Below the pieces are notes generated by a model that did no database searches, was not told the DNA's origin, and was given only the letters and a program-made list of their open reading frames with translations. A program made the position numbers and the translations under genes. Shown one piece after another: positions 25,672 to 34,198 of a DNA stretch of 64,000 nucleotides (the first letter of the stretch is position 1; each line of letters starts with the position of its first letter). This DNA comes from UBA7672 sp965279085. GTDB lineage: Bacteria > Pseudomonadota > Alphaproteobacteria > Caulobacterales > Hyphomonadaceae. The stretch spans positions 992,001 to 1,056,000 of the forward strand of contig OZ257149.1 in NCBI GenBank assembly GCA_965279085.1. Reading direction: 5' to 3'.

Positions 25672-26040
25672 CTAGTATTCGAACAGCTTCGCGTCGCGTT
25701 CGGCGCGCTTCCTGGCCGCCTCGAGAATATGAACGGCGAGCGCCTTCTTCGCGCCCTTGCCCTTCAGCGTGTTGGCAGGGTCGAGGTGGTGCTTCTGCAC
25801 GATCACGCGCAGTTCCTTCACATCGAACCGCAGCAGACGCGCCTCGAATTCCTCTGGCGTCGTCTTCTTGTATTCGACAAAGGGAAGGAAGTTCTCGGTA
25901 TTGCGTTCAGCCAACCGGCGCTCGGCGAGTTCCTGACCGAACTTCGCCAGCACATCCTCGATCTTCCTGCCGAAAGCCGGATTGTTCACCGCCTCTTCGG
26001 TCACGACCTTGAAGACGCCGGACAGAGCCTTGTCGATCAT
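25672..26040 (-). CDS. Small protein with SAP/Rho-N-like C-terminus, ParA partner
   Basis: A 122-residue, largely helical, basic protein. Its start overlaps the stop of the ParA-like gene by ATGA, so translation is probably coupled. Residues 68-112 (FDVKELRVIVQKHHLDP, then KGKGAKKALAVHILEAA) read as a helix-extension-helix like SAP or Rho-N DNA-binding modules. ParA-like ATPases usually work with a DNA-bound or cargo-bound partner, and this protein is the obvious candidate. Not a recognised ParB. The fold call is by eye. Confidence 0.7.
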   Translation of the reverse strand: MIDKALSGVFKVVTEEAVNNPAFGRKIEDVLAKFGQELAERRLAERNTENFLPFVEYKKTTPEEFEARLLRFDVKELRVIVQKHHLDPANTLKGKGAKKALAVHILEAARKRAERDAKLFEY

Positions 26041-26891
26041 ATGAGCCCCACCCGCTCACGGAATTCGCCGGCGAACTTGCGGATCACGCCTGTCGCTTCG
26101 CCGTACTTCTGATCCAGCGTGCGCTTGTGCTCGGACCATTCGGCCGCGCGCGCGATCTGCTCGGCCTGCGGGATCATCGTGCTGAACACATTGAACTGCT
26201 CGCGCAGCATCGCCGCCTCGCTCTTGTGCAACCCGTTGCTGTCCTCGAACTTGGTGATCAGCGTCCAGATGCGATCGTCGGTGAAGCGCCGCTGCTCCAT
26301 CGAGCGCAACGCCCGCTTGCGAAACGCAAAGATTCCGAGACGCGAGACATAGTCGGGAATGGTCGGGATCACGATGAACTCGGAAAGCTCGATCGCTGCT
26401 TCCGCGAACATCGAGATGCCCGGCGGACAGTCGAACAGCACGAGATCATAGCTGTCGGCCACGTTCTCGATCGCCGAATGCGTCAGGCGCGAAAAGCGCG
26501 TGTTGAGCTGACGAATGTCGAAGCCCTGCGCGACCCACTTCTCCAGCGCATGCCGCTCGATGTAGCGGAACTCCGGCGTCGAGATCAGCAGGTCCAGCAC
26601 CGGATCGCCCGCAATGTCGCTGACCTTGTTGGCCACGAACTCACGGAAGAAGCGCGGCTCGCCGCCATAAACGTACTGGTTGAAATACTGGTCGATGGTC
26701 TGCTCGCGCTGCTTCAGCTCGATCCAGCGATCCTGCCCCGCCAGCATCATCGAAACGTTCGATTGCGGATCGAGGTCGATGACGAGGACGCGCAGGCCTT
26801 CGGAGGCAAGCGTCTCCGCCAGCGTCGAAACGGTGGTCGATTTCCCGACGCCGCCCTTCATGTTCACGACGGAAACGGTGCGCGGGGCCAC
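26037..26891 (-). CDS. ParA/MinD-family ATPase
   Basis: A 284-residue ParA-like protein. The deviant Walker A motif is KGGVGKSTT (signature Lys12, P-loop Lys17), with LVIDLDPQSNVSMML after it and Walker B LVLFDCPPG. The GTG start at 26891 has GGAG 8 bp upstream. Such ATPases dimerise on ATP and bind DNA or membrane nonspecifically to position cargo. No ParB or parS-type repeat is seen nearby; the coupled partner is a SAP-like protein, followed by an HNH nuclease. Not the house-keeping chromosomal parA, judged from this context. Confidence 0.93.
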   Translation of the reverse strand: MAPRTVSVVNMKGGVGKSTTVSTLAETLASEGLRVLVIDLDPQSNVSMMLAGQDRWIELKQREQTIDQYFNQYVYGGEPRFFREFVANKVSDIAGDPVLDLLISTPEFRYIERHALEKWVAQGFDIRQLNTRFSRLTHSAIENVADSYDLVLFDCPPGISMFAEAAIELSEFIVIPTIPDYVSRLGIFAFRKRALRSMEQRRFTDDRIWTLITKFEDSNGLHKSEAAMLREQFNVFSTMIPQAEQIARAAEWSEHKRTLDQKYGEATGVIRKFAGEFRERVGLI

Positions 26892-27014
26892 CGGCCAACT
26901 CCACTCGAAGGGGTCTGGAAACTCGTTGCAAAATGCGTCCGCCGGTTTGGCCTTGAGGTCAAGGCGTTCCCGGCCGCGGGCCGTTGTGGATTACATAGCC
27001 GAAAGGCGATGAGC

Positions 27015-27305
27015 CTATTTCTGGGCTTTCTCGGGCGGCTCCGTCGGGAAGGGATTCGTGCCGGGCTCGATATAGATCAGGCCCAGCTCGTCCGCCTGCC
27101 GCTTCTCCTCGGCTTCGCGCGCCAGCCGCGCCTTGCGCAGCGCCCGCAGTTCTTCCTGTTCGGCCATGCTGGCGGCGATCTCCGGCTCGGCCCATTTGTT
27201 GGGCATGAACCAGACACCGAAACCCGTGATCAGCGCGACCGCGATCAGTATGTAAGTCAGGTACTTCCATCCGAAGAGGTTGGGATTCCATTTGAGATTC
27301 ATCAT
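27015..27305 (-). CDS. Small single-pass membrane protein
   Basis: A 96-residue protein. Residues 14-33 (KYLTYILIAVALITGFGVWF) form one membrane helix, followed by a charged helix (EEKRQADELG) and a Pro-rich tail with IEPGTNPFPTEPP. The ribosome site AAGGAGGC stands just before two adjacent start codons (27305 and 27302). It follows gor by 14 bp on the same strand. I do not know a function; the conserved gor/rpiA neighbourhood suggests a house-keeping setting. Confidence 0.7.
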   Translation of the reverse strand: MMNLKWNPNLFGWKYLTYILIAVALITGFGVWFMPNKWAEPEIAASMAEQEELRALRKARLAREAEEKRQADELGLIYIEPGTNPFPTEPPEKAQK

Positions 27306-27318
27306 CCGCCTCCTTCGA

Positions 27319-28698
27319 TCACACCGGCTTCAGTTCCGGCGGAACGAACTTCTCGCGCATCGTCACCAGCTCCTCGGCGATCGAGGGGTGCAATGCACAG
27401 GTGCGGTCGAAGTCGGCCTTCGTTGCGCCCATCTTCACCGCGATCGCCAAGGCCTGGATGATCTCCGGCGCATCCGGACCAACAATGTGGACGCCGACGA
27501 CAACCTCGTCCTCGGCCCGCACCACGATCTTCATTAGCACACGTTCCTCGTCCCCCGTGAGCATGTCTTTCATGGGGCGGAACTTCGTCTTGTAGATATC
27601 GACCATTCCATAGGTTTTCCGCGCCTCCGCCTCGGTCAGCCCCACCACGCCGACGGGTGGCTGGGCGAAAACGGCGTGGGGAATTTCGGCATGGTCGAAC
27701 GCTGTCGGGCGGTTCATGAACTCGGTCTGGGCGAAGGCCTGCCCCTCGCGGATGGCGACCGGCGTCAGGCTTACCCGGTCAGTCACGTCCCCCACCGCGA
27801 AGATGTGCGGCACGTTGGTCTGCGAATTCTCGTTCACCGCGACGGCGCCCTTGGCGTTCAACTTTACGCCCGCCTTCTCCAGCCCGAGACCTTTCACATT
27901 GGGCTCGCGCCCCGTCGCGAACAGCACCTTGTCGCCAGACGCGCTCTCGCCGTTCGACAGATGCACCTTCAGTCTGTCACCCGTTTTCTCGATACGAGTC
28001 GGCGATGCATTGGCGATCACCTTCACGCCCTTGCGCTTGAGCTCGTCATGAACATGCGTGCGCACGTCTTCATCGAATCCACGCAGCACTGTCTCCTTGC
28101 GGATGACGAGACACACCTCGACGCCGAGCCCACTCATGATCCCCGCGAACTCGACTGCGATATAGCCGCCACCGATGATCACGATGTGCTTTGGCAAATG
28201 GTCGAGATGGAACATCTCGTTCGAGCCCACAGCGTGCTCGATGCCCTCGACATCGGCCGGCATCGTCGTGCGCCCACCGGTCGCGATCAGGATCTTGCCC
28301 GCCGTCACCGTCTTGCCGGACTTCACCAGCTTCAGCGTATGCTGATCCACGAACTCGGCCCGGTCCTCGATGATCTCGACGCCGGCATTGCGCATGTTGC
28401 GGGCATAGATGCCAGACAGCCGGTCGATCTCGCGATGCATCCTGTCCATGAACAGGTTGTGGTCATAGCTGGCGCCTTCGACTGTCCAGCCATAGCCCTT
28501 CATGTGCTCGAGCGAGCGCGCGAACTCGCTGGCGTAGACCATGTACTTCTTTGGGATGCAGCCGCGGATCACGCATGTGCCGCCCGCCCGGTCTTCCTCC
28601 GCGACGGCCGTCTTCGCGCCCGCCATCGCCGCCAGCCGGGAAGCGCGCACGCCGCCCGACCCCGCGCCGATCACGAACAGGTCGTAGTCATAGGCCAT
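27319..28698 (-). CDS. gor: Glutathione-disulfide reductase
   Basis: A 459-residue flavoprotein that reduces oxidised glutathione with NADPH in the cytoplasm. The start at 28698 (MAYDYDLFVIGAGSGG) matches the family; the frame extends to 28791 as noise. The redox pair is C42 and C47 in GGTCVIRGCIPKK. The NAD(P) motif is IIGGGYIAVEFAG and the C-terminal catalytic His is in HPSIAEELVTMR. The C-terminal HPSIAEE is typical of glutathione reductase. It lies in a gor-small genes-rpiA block that is common in this class. Confidence 0.95.
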   Translation of the reverse strand: MAYDYDLFVIGAGSGGVRASRLAAMAGAKTAVAEEDRAGGTCVIRGCIPKKYMVYASEFARSLEHMKGYGWTVEGASYDHNLFMDRMHREIDRLSGIYARNMRNAGVEIIEDRAEFVDQHTLKLVKSGKTVTAGKILIATGGRTTMPADVEGIEHAVGSNEMFHLDHLPKHIVIIGGGYIAVEFAGIMSGLGVEVCLVIRKETVLRGFDEDVRTHVHDELKRKGVKVIANASPTRIEKTGDRLKVHLSNGESASGDKVLFATGREPNVKGLGLEKAGVKLNAKGAVAVNENSQTNVPHIFAVGDVTDRVSLTPVAIREGQAFAQTEFMNRPTAFDHAEIPHAVFAQPPVGVVGLTEAEARKTYGMVDIYKTKFRPMKDMLTGDEERVLMKIVVRAEDEVVVGVHIVGPDAPEIIQALAIAVKMGATKADFDRTCALHPSIAEELVTMREKFVPPELKPV

Positions 28699-28749
28699 GG
28701 CAAGTCCCGCTGCTTCAGCCCGACATATGTAGGAATTCAGCGGTTCTGG

Positions 28750-28788
28750 AAACAGCAAGGGCGGCGCAGGTTTGCCCGCCGCCGCCCT
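28750..28788 (-). terminator. Rho-independent terminator of the secreted-repeat protein gene
   Basis: On the minus strand AGGGCGGC pairs with GCCGCCCT and an inner GCGGG-CAAA-CCTGC extends the stem past one bulge (28758-28788). TGCTGTTT follows, a weak T tract. It stands 23 bp after the stop at 28812 and before gor. Confidence 0.5.
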
Positions 28789-28811
28789 CACTCAACCGTT
28801 CAGGATGGCTA

Positions 28812-29177
28812 CTATTTCACGGCCAGCGGCCAGGCCGGGCCGATGCCTGTCGCCGCCTGTCCCGCCGTATCGCGTGCGAAGGTGTAAAGCGGCTTGCCCT
28901 TGTAGGCCCACTGCTTGGCGCCATCGTCGCGTGTGACAACCGTCCAGTCGCCGTCATCCTTGGCGTCGGCGGCAGCCGCGAGCGGCGGCCATGCCGTGGC
29001 GCATTGTCCGTTGCATGCCGACTTGCCCGGCGTGGTGTCGCGCGTGAACGTGTAGAGCGGCTTCTTGTCGGGCGCGATCCAGCCGCCGTCCTTCTCTGTC
29101 ACGCCCGGCGGGGAAGCCCATGCCGCGCCCGTCAGTGCGAGCGCACCGGCAGTCATCAGTCCAGCGAGAATCCGCAT
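28812..29177 (-). CDS. Secreted COG4315-type repeat protein
   Basis: A 121-residue exported protein. The start at 29177 (MRILAGLMTAGALALTGAAWA) gives a clear signal peptide. The mature part has two copies of the lipoprotein-repeat motif: KPLYTFTRDTTPGKSACNG with CATAWPP, then KPLYTFARDTAG with GPAWPL. The first copy keeps the two Cys of the family and the second has none. Proteins of this kind are small envelope proteins of unknown function. A terminator follows the stop. Confidence 0.85.
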   Translation of the reverse strand: MRILAGLMTAGALALTGAAWASPPGVTEKDGGWIAPDKKPLYTFTRDTTPGKSACNGQCATAWPPLAAAADAKDDGDWTVVTRDDGAKQWAYKGKPLYTFARDTAGQAATGIGPAWPLAVK

Positions 29178-29268
29178 GTGTCTCTCCTGCTCGCGCTCGA
29201 ACGCGCAACGCCTGTCAGGAAAGCTAGCACTCACCCCCGGAGCGACAATCCCCGCAACGCAGGCGTGA

Positions 29269-29838
29269 TCAGTTCGGCAGGGCCGGAGCAGGCGCGCCCG
29301 GAGCGCCGGGGGCGCCTGGCGGCATACCCGGGATCGCCGGATCGGCGGCCGGCGGCTTCGGCAGGGGCGCAGGCCAGGCGGCGCGCAGCTCGTCGAGAGC
29401 CTTGGCGCCCGCTACCTGCGCGTTTGCCTGCATCAACGCGCTGGTCTTCTCGCCGACCGCGGGCATCTTCTCTTGGATCGCCTTGCCTTCCCTGGACGCG
29501 ACGAACTTCAGCAGCAACTCCATCTCCTTGACGGAGAACTCGTCCGTCAGGGCGGTGACCATCTGCTCGCGCATGTCCGGGATCGATGCTTCGAGGTTGC
29601 GGGTCATGCCTATCAACACCTGCTGCGCCATCTGCGGCGTCAGGCCGTCCTGGAACATCATGCCCTGGACCTGCTGGAACGCGATCTGCTGCAGGCCCTC
29701 GCGATCGAGTGGCCCGAGAATGCCCTCGTCGATGATCTTGCCCGCGAGCCGCTTCTCGGCCAGCGACGGTCCGGTCGTCGGCTGGCAGCCGGCCAAGGCC
29801 GCCGCGGCAGCAACAATCGCGATCACCAGTCTGGTCAT
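29269..29838 (-). CDS. DUF2059-like lipoprotein
   Basis: A 189-residue lipoprotein. The start at 29838 (MTRLVIAIVAAAAALAGC) gives a lipobox LAGC. The body is helical with TALTDEFSVKEMELLLKFVASREGKAIQEKMP, the signature stretch of DUF2059, and the last 30 residues are Pro/Gly/Ala-rich. DUF2059 proteins are envelope proteins of unknown role. It follows rpiA by about 100 bp on the same strand, and the rpiA-DUF2059-gor order is common in Caulobacterales. Confidence 0.8.
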   Translation of the reverse strand: MTRLVIAIVAAAAALAGCQPTTGPSLAEKRLAGKIIDEGILGPLDREGLQQIAFQQVQGMMFQDGLTPQMAQQVLIGMTRNLEASIPDMREQMVTALTDEFSVKEMELLLKFVASREGKAIQEKMPAVGEKTSALMQANAQVAGAKALDELRAAWPAPLPKPPAADPAIPGMPPGAPGAPGAPAPALPN

Positions 29839-29939
29839 ATCGTGTTCCCTGTCCGTCCTTGTGGGCGGGGCCCGGTTTCTGGGCGAGGCGTGTAACACCG
29901 GTCCCAAGCCGCCGATAGGGCTTTCCGGTCGCAGCGGAC

Positions 29940-30638
29940 TTATCGGGGGTTCACAACCCTTGCGCCATCGACTTCCCCGACGATCACCTGGTCCGCATAG
30001 CCGATGAAAAGGCCGTGTTCGACCACACCAGGAAGGTCATCGAGGGCAGCGCCCAGCGCCTTCGGATCGGGAATCGCACCGCACGCCAGATCGAGGATCA
30101 GGTGGCCGCCATCGGTGTGCAACAGGCTCTCACCGGTCGCCATCCGCCAGGAACTGGTCGCCGCAGAAAGCCCGATCGCGCCGATCCGGTCGTGAATGCG
30201 CCGCCGCGTAAGCTCCGATCCGAACGAATTCACTTCAACGGGAAGCGGGAACTTGCCGAGCATTTTAACTTCCTTGCCCGCATCCGCGATCACTACCATC
30301 CGGGCCGAAGCCTCGGCGATGATCTTTTCGCGCAGCAGCGCCGCGCCGCCGCCCTTGATCAGGTTCAGCGCAGGATCGAACTCGTCTGCGCCATCAATGG
30401 TAAGATCGATCCGCGTCAGCTCGTCCGGCGATACAATCCGCAAGCCCAGCGACCGCGCAAGCTTGTCGGTCGCTTCCGACGTCGGCGTGCCGGTGATCTT
30501 GAGACCTTGCGCCACCTTCTCCGCCAGCAGCCGCACAAAGATCGCCGCCGTCGACCCGGTACCCAGCCCGAGCACCATGTCGGGCTCGACAAGTTTCAGC
30601 GCCGCCTCAGCCGCGTTGCGCTTTGCGATGTCCGACAT
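29940..30638 (-). CDS. rpiA: Ribose-5-phosphate isomerase A
   Basis: A 232-residue enzyme that interconverts ribose 5-phosphate and ribulose 5-phosphate in the pentose phosphate pathway. Motifs are VLGLGTGSTAAIFV (phosphate loop), DLTIDGADEFDP with the catalytic Asp and KGGGAALLREKI with the catalytic Lys. Full length. Its start codon directly follows the stop of the DUF6489 gene, so the two are probably coupled. Confidence 0.97.
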   Translation of the reverse strand: MSDIAKRNAAEAALKLVEPDMVLGLGTGSTAAIFVRLLAEKVAQGLKITGTPTSEATDKLARSLGLRIVSPDELTRIDLTIDGADEFDPALNLIKGGGAALLREKIIAEASARMVVIADAGKEVKMLGKFPLPVEVNSFGSELTRRRIHDRIGAIGLSAATSSWRMATGESLLHTDGGHLILDLACGAIPDPKALGAALDDLPGVVEHGLFIGYADQVIVGEVDGARVVNPR

Positions 30639-30896
30639 CTAGCTCTTCTTGCCCGGCGTCTCGCCAGTGGCGGCGCGGGCGCCGGCGTTCATCATCTGCA
30701 TGAAGCTCTCGGTGGCCTGGCCGCCCATCGAGTACCACTGCTTGAGGTAGAATTCGGGGCTCACCATTTCCACGTTCTGCTCGATGCGCTGTTTGACGGC
30801 GCTGACCAGCGTGTCGTTGATCGGGGTGACATCCGGCAGGCCCAGGAAGGCGCGCGCTTCCTCCGGCGTACAATCGACGGTGATGTTGAGTTTCAT
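30639..30896 (-). CDS. DUF6489-family protein
   Basis: An 85-residue protein. It begins MKLNITVDCTPEEARAFLGL and continues with QWYSMGGQATESFMQMM, the DUF6489 pattern found in alphaproteobacteria. The protein is soluble and acidic with a helical C-terminus. Its function is unknown. The stop abuts the rpiA start with no gap, so it is the leading gene of this unit, and GAGAGGGGC precedes its ATG. Confidence 0.85.
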   Translation of the reverse strand: MKLNITVDCTPEEARAFLGLPDVTPINDTLVSAVKQRIEQNVEMVSPEFYLKQWYSMGGQATESFMQMMNAGARAATGETPGKKS

Positions 30897-31061
30897 GCCC
30901 CTCTCCTGTGCACGGCCAGCGTCGGACCTGAGCCGATTCCACCCTGACCGGAAATAGCGTTAAGTCAAACGCATGGGATTGGTCCGTACTGCCGCGCGAA
31001 TTCTAGCCCGACCTTGGGCAAATAGCCTCGATTACAGGCGCGCTTCAGGGCGCGACGCCGC

Positions 31062-31670
31062 TTACCAGCGCCACTGGCTATCGTATTTTTTCGCGCGGCA
31101 CGGGCGGAAGGTCTCGACTGGATTGTAGACAAGCATGCGGATCGCATCCTCGTTCTGCAGATCGCCGGTGAGCTTGTAGACGCCGCTCTGTACCCGCAGC
31201 TTCAGGCCCTCGATGATCGCGTCGTGATCCTTCGTTTGGTATTTCTTGAGCGCTAACTTCAGCCCGGCTTCGCCGGCTTCCATGTCGCCCTTGTGCATCT
31301 GGCGCATCCGCCCAGCCGTGTAGGTGAACATCGCTCCGCGATAGGCTTCATATGCTTTGCCGCTGCACGATTCCGGCGTGCACAGCTCCATCGCCTTCTT
31401 CGTCGCATCGACGTCCCAGTTGAACTGGCCACGCTCGATAGGCGTATCCCAGACCTTTTTCGGATCTTTCTTGCCCGGCTCGTAAGCCCGGCCATAGCCT
31501 TCCCAGTAGCAGGACGGGACAACGAACGGCTCGAACGCTTTCGCCGTCGATCCGATGACCCACCACACCACCGCGACTACCGTCGCTATCGCGAGGCCGA
31601 GCAGTTTCGCCGACGTGGCGTTCTTCGGAAGTTTGTTGACGGCGCCAGCAGCCTTGTCGATCACTGACAT
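31062..31670 (-). CDS. Membrane-anchored protein of unknown function
   Basis: A 202-residue protein. The start at 31670 (MSVIDKAAGAVNKLPKN) is chosen over the longer frame to 31799, which overlaps the preceding gene. Residues 25-43 (LLGLAIATVVAVVWWVIG) are one membrane helix. The rest is outside, with VPSCYWEGYGRAYEPGKKD and paired Cys in LCTPESCSGKAYEAYRGAM. The body is mostly helical. Not recognised. It overlaps the upstream 89-residue protein by 10 bp, so both are one operon. Confidence 0.7.
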   Translation of the reverse strand: MSVIDKAAGAVNKLPKNATSAKLLGLAIATVVAVVWWVIGSTAKAFEPFVVPSCYWEGYGRAYEPGKKDPKKVWDTPIERGQFNWDVDATKKAMELCTPESCSGKAYEAYRGAMFTYTAGRMRQMHKGDMEAGEAGLKLALKKYQTKDHDAIIEGLKLRVQSGVYKLTGDLQNEDAIRMLVYNPVETFRPCRAKKYDSQWRW

Positions 31671-31930
31671 TGCGAAGGATCCGGTGCTCGGGTTCCGATG
31701 GCGCGCGGCGGGCACGAAGCGTTCTCGAACGCTTTCACCGGCGGAGGCGGAGGCGCTTCGGCATTCTCGAAGCCCTGGCTCTCCCACTTCTTGTCCCACG
31801 CAGCATCGAGCTGATGCCCGGCGCTCTTCATGGAGAGTATGTACGCAACGACGATCAGCGCCGCGATCGCGACGCCGACGAGCATGCCGTAAAGATGCTT
31901 GCGATCCGGACGCGCCTGTTCGCTTTCCAT
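31661..31930 (-). CDS. Small single-pass membrane protein
   Basis: An 89-residue protein. The start at 31930 (MESEQARPDRKHLYG) follows GGAGGGGCGG. One membrane helix (MLVGVAIAALIVVAYILS) is near the N-terminus, and the outer part ends with a Pro-rich stretch and CPPRAIGTRAPDPSQC. Its stop lies inside the start region of the next gene, which also encodes a single-pass protein, so the pair may act together in the envelope. Not recognised. Confidence 0.65.
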   Translation of the reverse strand: MESEQARPDRKHLYGMLVGVAIAALIVVAYILSMKSAGHQLDAAWDKKWESQGFENAEAPPPPPVKAFENASCPPRAIGTRAPDPSQCQ

Positions 31931-32021
31931 CCGCCCCTCCAACCCTGCGTCAGATACCGCGATGGCTTTGCGATACGCTTAATGGGGAAACTGAAATTTC
32001 CACGTTTCTGCCAGCCATATT

Positions 32022-32035
32022 TTACCCGGGTGTAA
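32022..32035. promoter_or_regulatory. Candidate operator palindrome upstream of the DUF2239 gene
   Basis: TTACCCGGGTGTAA (32022-32035) is near-palindromic around CCCGGG and sits in an AT-rich stretch 53 bp before the DUF2239 start. The symmetry suggests a dimeric repressor site. No regulator gene is adjacent, so the binder is unknown. Confidence 0.4.
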
Positions 32036-32087
32036 TTGACGCGGGCGTCAAGCGGGTCCATACGCCCGCCTACCCCGGAGCCCGCGC

Positions 32088-32696
32088 ATGACATCCACCC
32101 CCGCCTCTATCGCCTTCGAAGGCGACAAACGCATCGCCCTCGGCGCCCTCGCCGACGTGGCCGCCATTGTCCGCAAGCGCGCCGGCAAGGGTACGCACGA
32201 GAACATACACGTGTTCGACTATGTCACCGGCAAGCTTCTCAACCTGGACATCACTGGCACGGAAAAGGACATCCGCGCCCGCTATGCTGCCGCGACGCCG
32301 TCCGCCGTTGTGGCCCCAGAAGATGCGGCGCCGGATGCGCCGCGCGGACCCGGCCGCCCGAGACTTGGCGTGGTTGCCCGCGAAGTAACCCTGCTCCCGC
32401 GCCACTGGGACTGGCTCAACGCCCAGCCCGGCGGCGCGTCCGTCGCCCTGCGCAAGCTTGTCGAAGAAGCACGCAAGACCCGTGGCGCAACGGACACATT
32501 GCGCTCACGGCAGGAAGCAGCATATCGCTTCATCTCCGCCATCGCTGGGGACTGGCGCAATTACGAGGAAACAACCCGCGCTCTGTTCGCCGGCGATGCC
32601 GTTCGCTTCCGGGATCTCACCGAGTCCTGGCCAGCGGATGTTCGCGACCACGCCCGCCATCTCGCTTCTGCCGCCTTCTCCTCCCGCAAGCCCTGA
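32088..32696 (+). CDS. DUF2239-family protein
   Basis: A 202-residue protein with the DUF2239 N-terminal domain (FEGDKRIALGALADVA, HENIHVFDYVTGKLLNLD) and a second helical part with RGPGRPRLGVVAREVTLLPRHWDWL, where GRPRLG resembles an AT-hook or a helix-turn-helix lead-in. The family occurs beside stress and transport genes and has no proven function. It precedes the MATE gene by 12 bp and is probably in one operon with it. Confidence 0.88.
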   Translation: MTSTPASIAFEGDKRIALGALADVAAIVRKRAGKGTHENIHVFDYVTGKLLNLDITGTEKDIRARYAAATPSAVVAPEDAAPDAPRGPGRPRLGVVAREVTLLPRHWDWLNAQPGGASVALRKLVEEARKTRGATDTLRSRQEAAYRFISAIAGDWRNYEETTRALFAGDAVRFRDLTESWPADVRDHARHLASAAFSSRKP

Positions 32697-32708
32697 TCGG
32701 ATCCGTCC

Positions 32709-34112
32709 GTGACCGACATCGCAGAAAACACAGTGCCGCCGCCCGAGGCGCCGGTCGGCCCGGGCGCACAGCCGAAGCCGCTGTGGCGCGTATTCCTCGT
32801 CTTCCTGACGCCGATGATGCTCGCGAACGTCCTGCAGTCGCTGTCGGGCACGATCAACAACATCTTCCTCGGCCACATGATCGGCGTCGAAGCCCTCGCG
32901 GCGGCGACCGTGTTCTTCCCCGTGATGTTCTTCTTCATCGCCTTCGTCATGGGACTCGGCGCCGGTTCGTCCGTGCTGATCGGACAGGCCTACGGCAAGG
33001 GCGACCATGAACGCGTGCGCGCAATCGCTGGCGCGACGTTCGCGATCTCGATCCTGTTCGGCATCGTCATCGCGGTGTTCGGCGGCATCTACGCCTCCGA
33101 GCTGATGCACTGGCTTCAGACACCGGCCGATATTGTCGACGAAGCGACCAAGTATGCCCGCATCATGATGATCACGATGCCGGCCTTCTTCGTATTCCTG
33201 CTGGCCACCTCGATCCTGCGCGGCGTCGGCGACGCGGTCACGCCGCTGTGGACGCTCGCGTTCTCGACCTTCATCGGCCTCATCGTCACGCCCGCCTTCA
33301 TCGACGGCTGGTTCGGCCTGCCGAAGTTGGGCGTCGCCAGCGCCGCCGTCGCCTCGCTTGTCTCGCTCGTCCTCTCGCTTGCCTGGCTGGCCTGGTACCT
33401 GCTGCGCCGGAAGCATCCGCTCGCCCCAACCGCCGCGCTGCTCAGCAAGGTCCGGCTCGATCCGAAAGTCCTCGGCCTCGTCCTGCGCCTCGGCGTGCCC
33501 ACGGGCATCCAGATGGTCATCATGGCCGTCGCCGAACTCGCCCTGCTCGGCCTCGCCAACGGCTATGGCTCTCACGCCACCGCCGCCTATGGCGCGATCA
33601 ACCAGATCCTCGCCTATGTGCAGTTCCCGGCCATGTCGATCGGCATCGCCGCCTCCATCCTCGGCGCGCAGGCCATCGGCGGCGGCCGCAGCCATCAGCT
33701 CTGGGCCATCACCCGCACGGCATTGATCCTGAACGCCATCATCACCGGCACAGGCGTGCTCATCGTATACCTGTTGTCCGGCCCCATCGTGTCGATGTTC
33801 ATCACCGACGCGCCGGTCGTGCAGCTGACGCAGCACCTGCTCCACATCGTGCTCTGGAGCACGGTGGTCTTCGGCATGGCCGTGGTCTTCTCCGGCATGA
33901 TGCGCTCGTCCGGCACCGTCCTCGCCCCCACCGCCATCGGCATCTTCTCGATCATCGCGGTCGAGGTGCCGGTCGCCATGTACCTGTCTGGAAGCATCGG
34001 CATCGACGGCGTCTGGTGGGCGTATCCGGCGGCTTTCTGTGCGATGTTCGTCCTGCAGGGCTCCTTCTACACCTTCGTCTGGCGCAAGAAGTCGATCCGC
34101 GCGCTCGTCTAA
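32709..34112 (+). CDS. MATE-family multidrug efflux transporter
   Basis: A 467-residue inner-membrane transporter with a GTG start. It has about 12 helices in two MatE repeats, with NVLQSLSGTINNIFLGHMIG at helix 1 and GSSVLIGQAYGKGDHE after helix 3, both family hallmarks. It would export organic cations or toxins by cation antiport. It follows the DUF2239 gene by 12 bp. It differs in sequence from the MATE protein at 14436-15824 and represents another subgroup. Confidence 0.92.
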   Translation: MTDIAENTVPPPEAPVGPGAQPKPLWRVFLVFLTPMMLANVLQSLSGTINNIFLGHMIGVEALAAATVFFPVMFFFIAFVMGLGAGSSVLIGQAYGKGDHERVRAIAGATFAISILFGIVIAVFGGIYASELMHWLQTPADIVDEATKYARIMMITMPAFFVFLLATSILRGVGDAVTPLWTLAFSTFIGLIVTPAFIDGWFGLPKLGVASAAVASLVSLVLSLAWLAWYLLRRKHPLAPTAALLSKVRLDPKVLGLVLRLGVPTGIQMVIMAVAELALLGLANGYGSHATAAYGAINQILAYVQFPAMSIGIAASILGAQAIGGGRSHQLWAITRTALILNAIITGTGVLIVYLLSGPIVSMFITDAPVVQLTQHLLHIVLWSTVVFGMAVVFSGMMRSSGTVLAPTAIGIFSIIAVEVPVAMYLSGSIGIDGVWWAYPAAFCAMFVLQGSFYTFVWRKKSIRALV

Positions 34113-34198
34113 TCACTCGCTTTACCTGCGGTCAGTCTGGCCTCGCCGTTCCTTCGTGCTAGGGATGGCGAAACAGACATTACTCAAGGGAGTGACCC

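Noticed and set aside
32505..33845. 446-codon minus-strand frame
   Set aside because: Antisense to the MATE transporter; extremely rich in Asp, Glu, Gly and Arg, with no domain.
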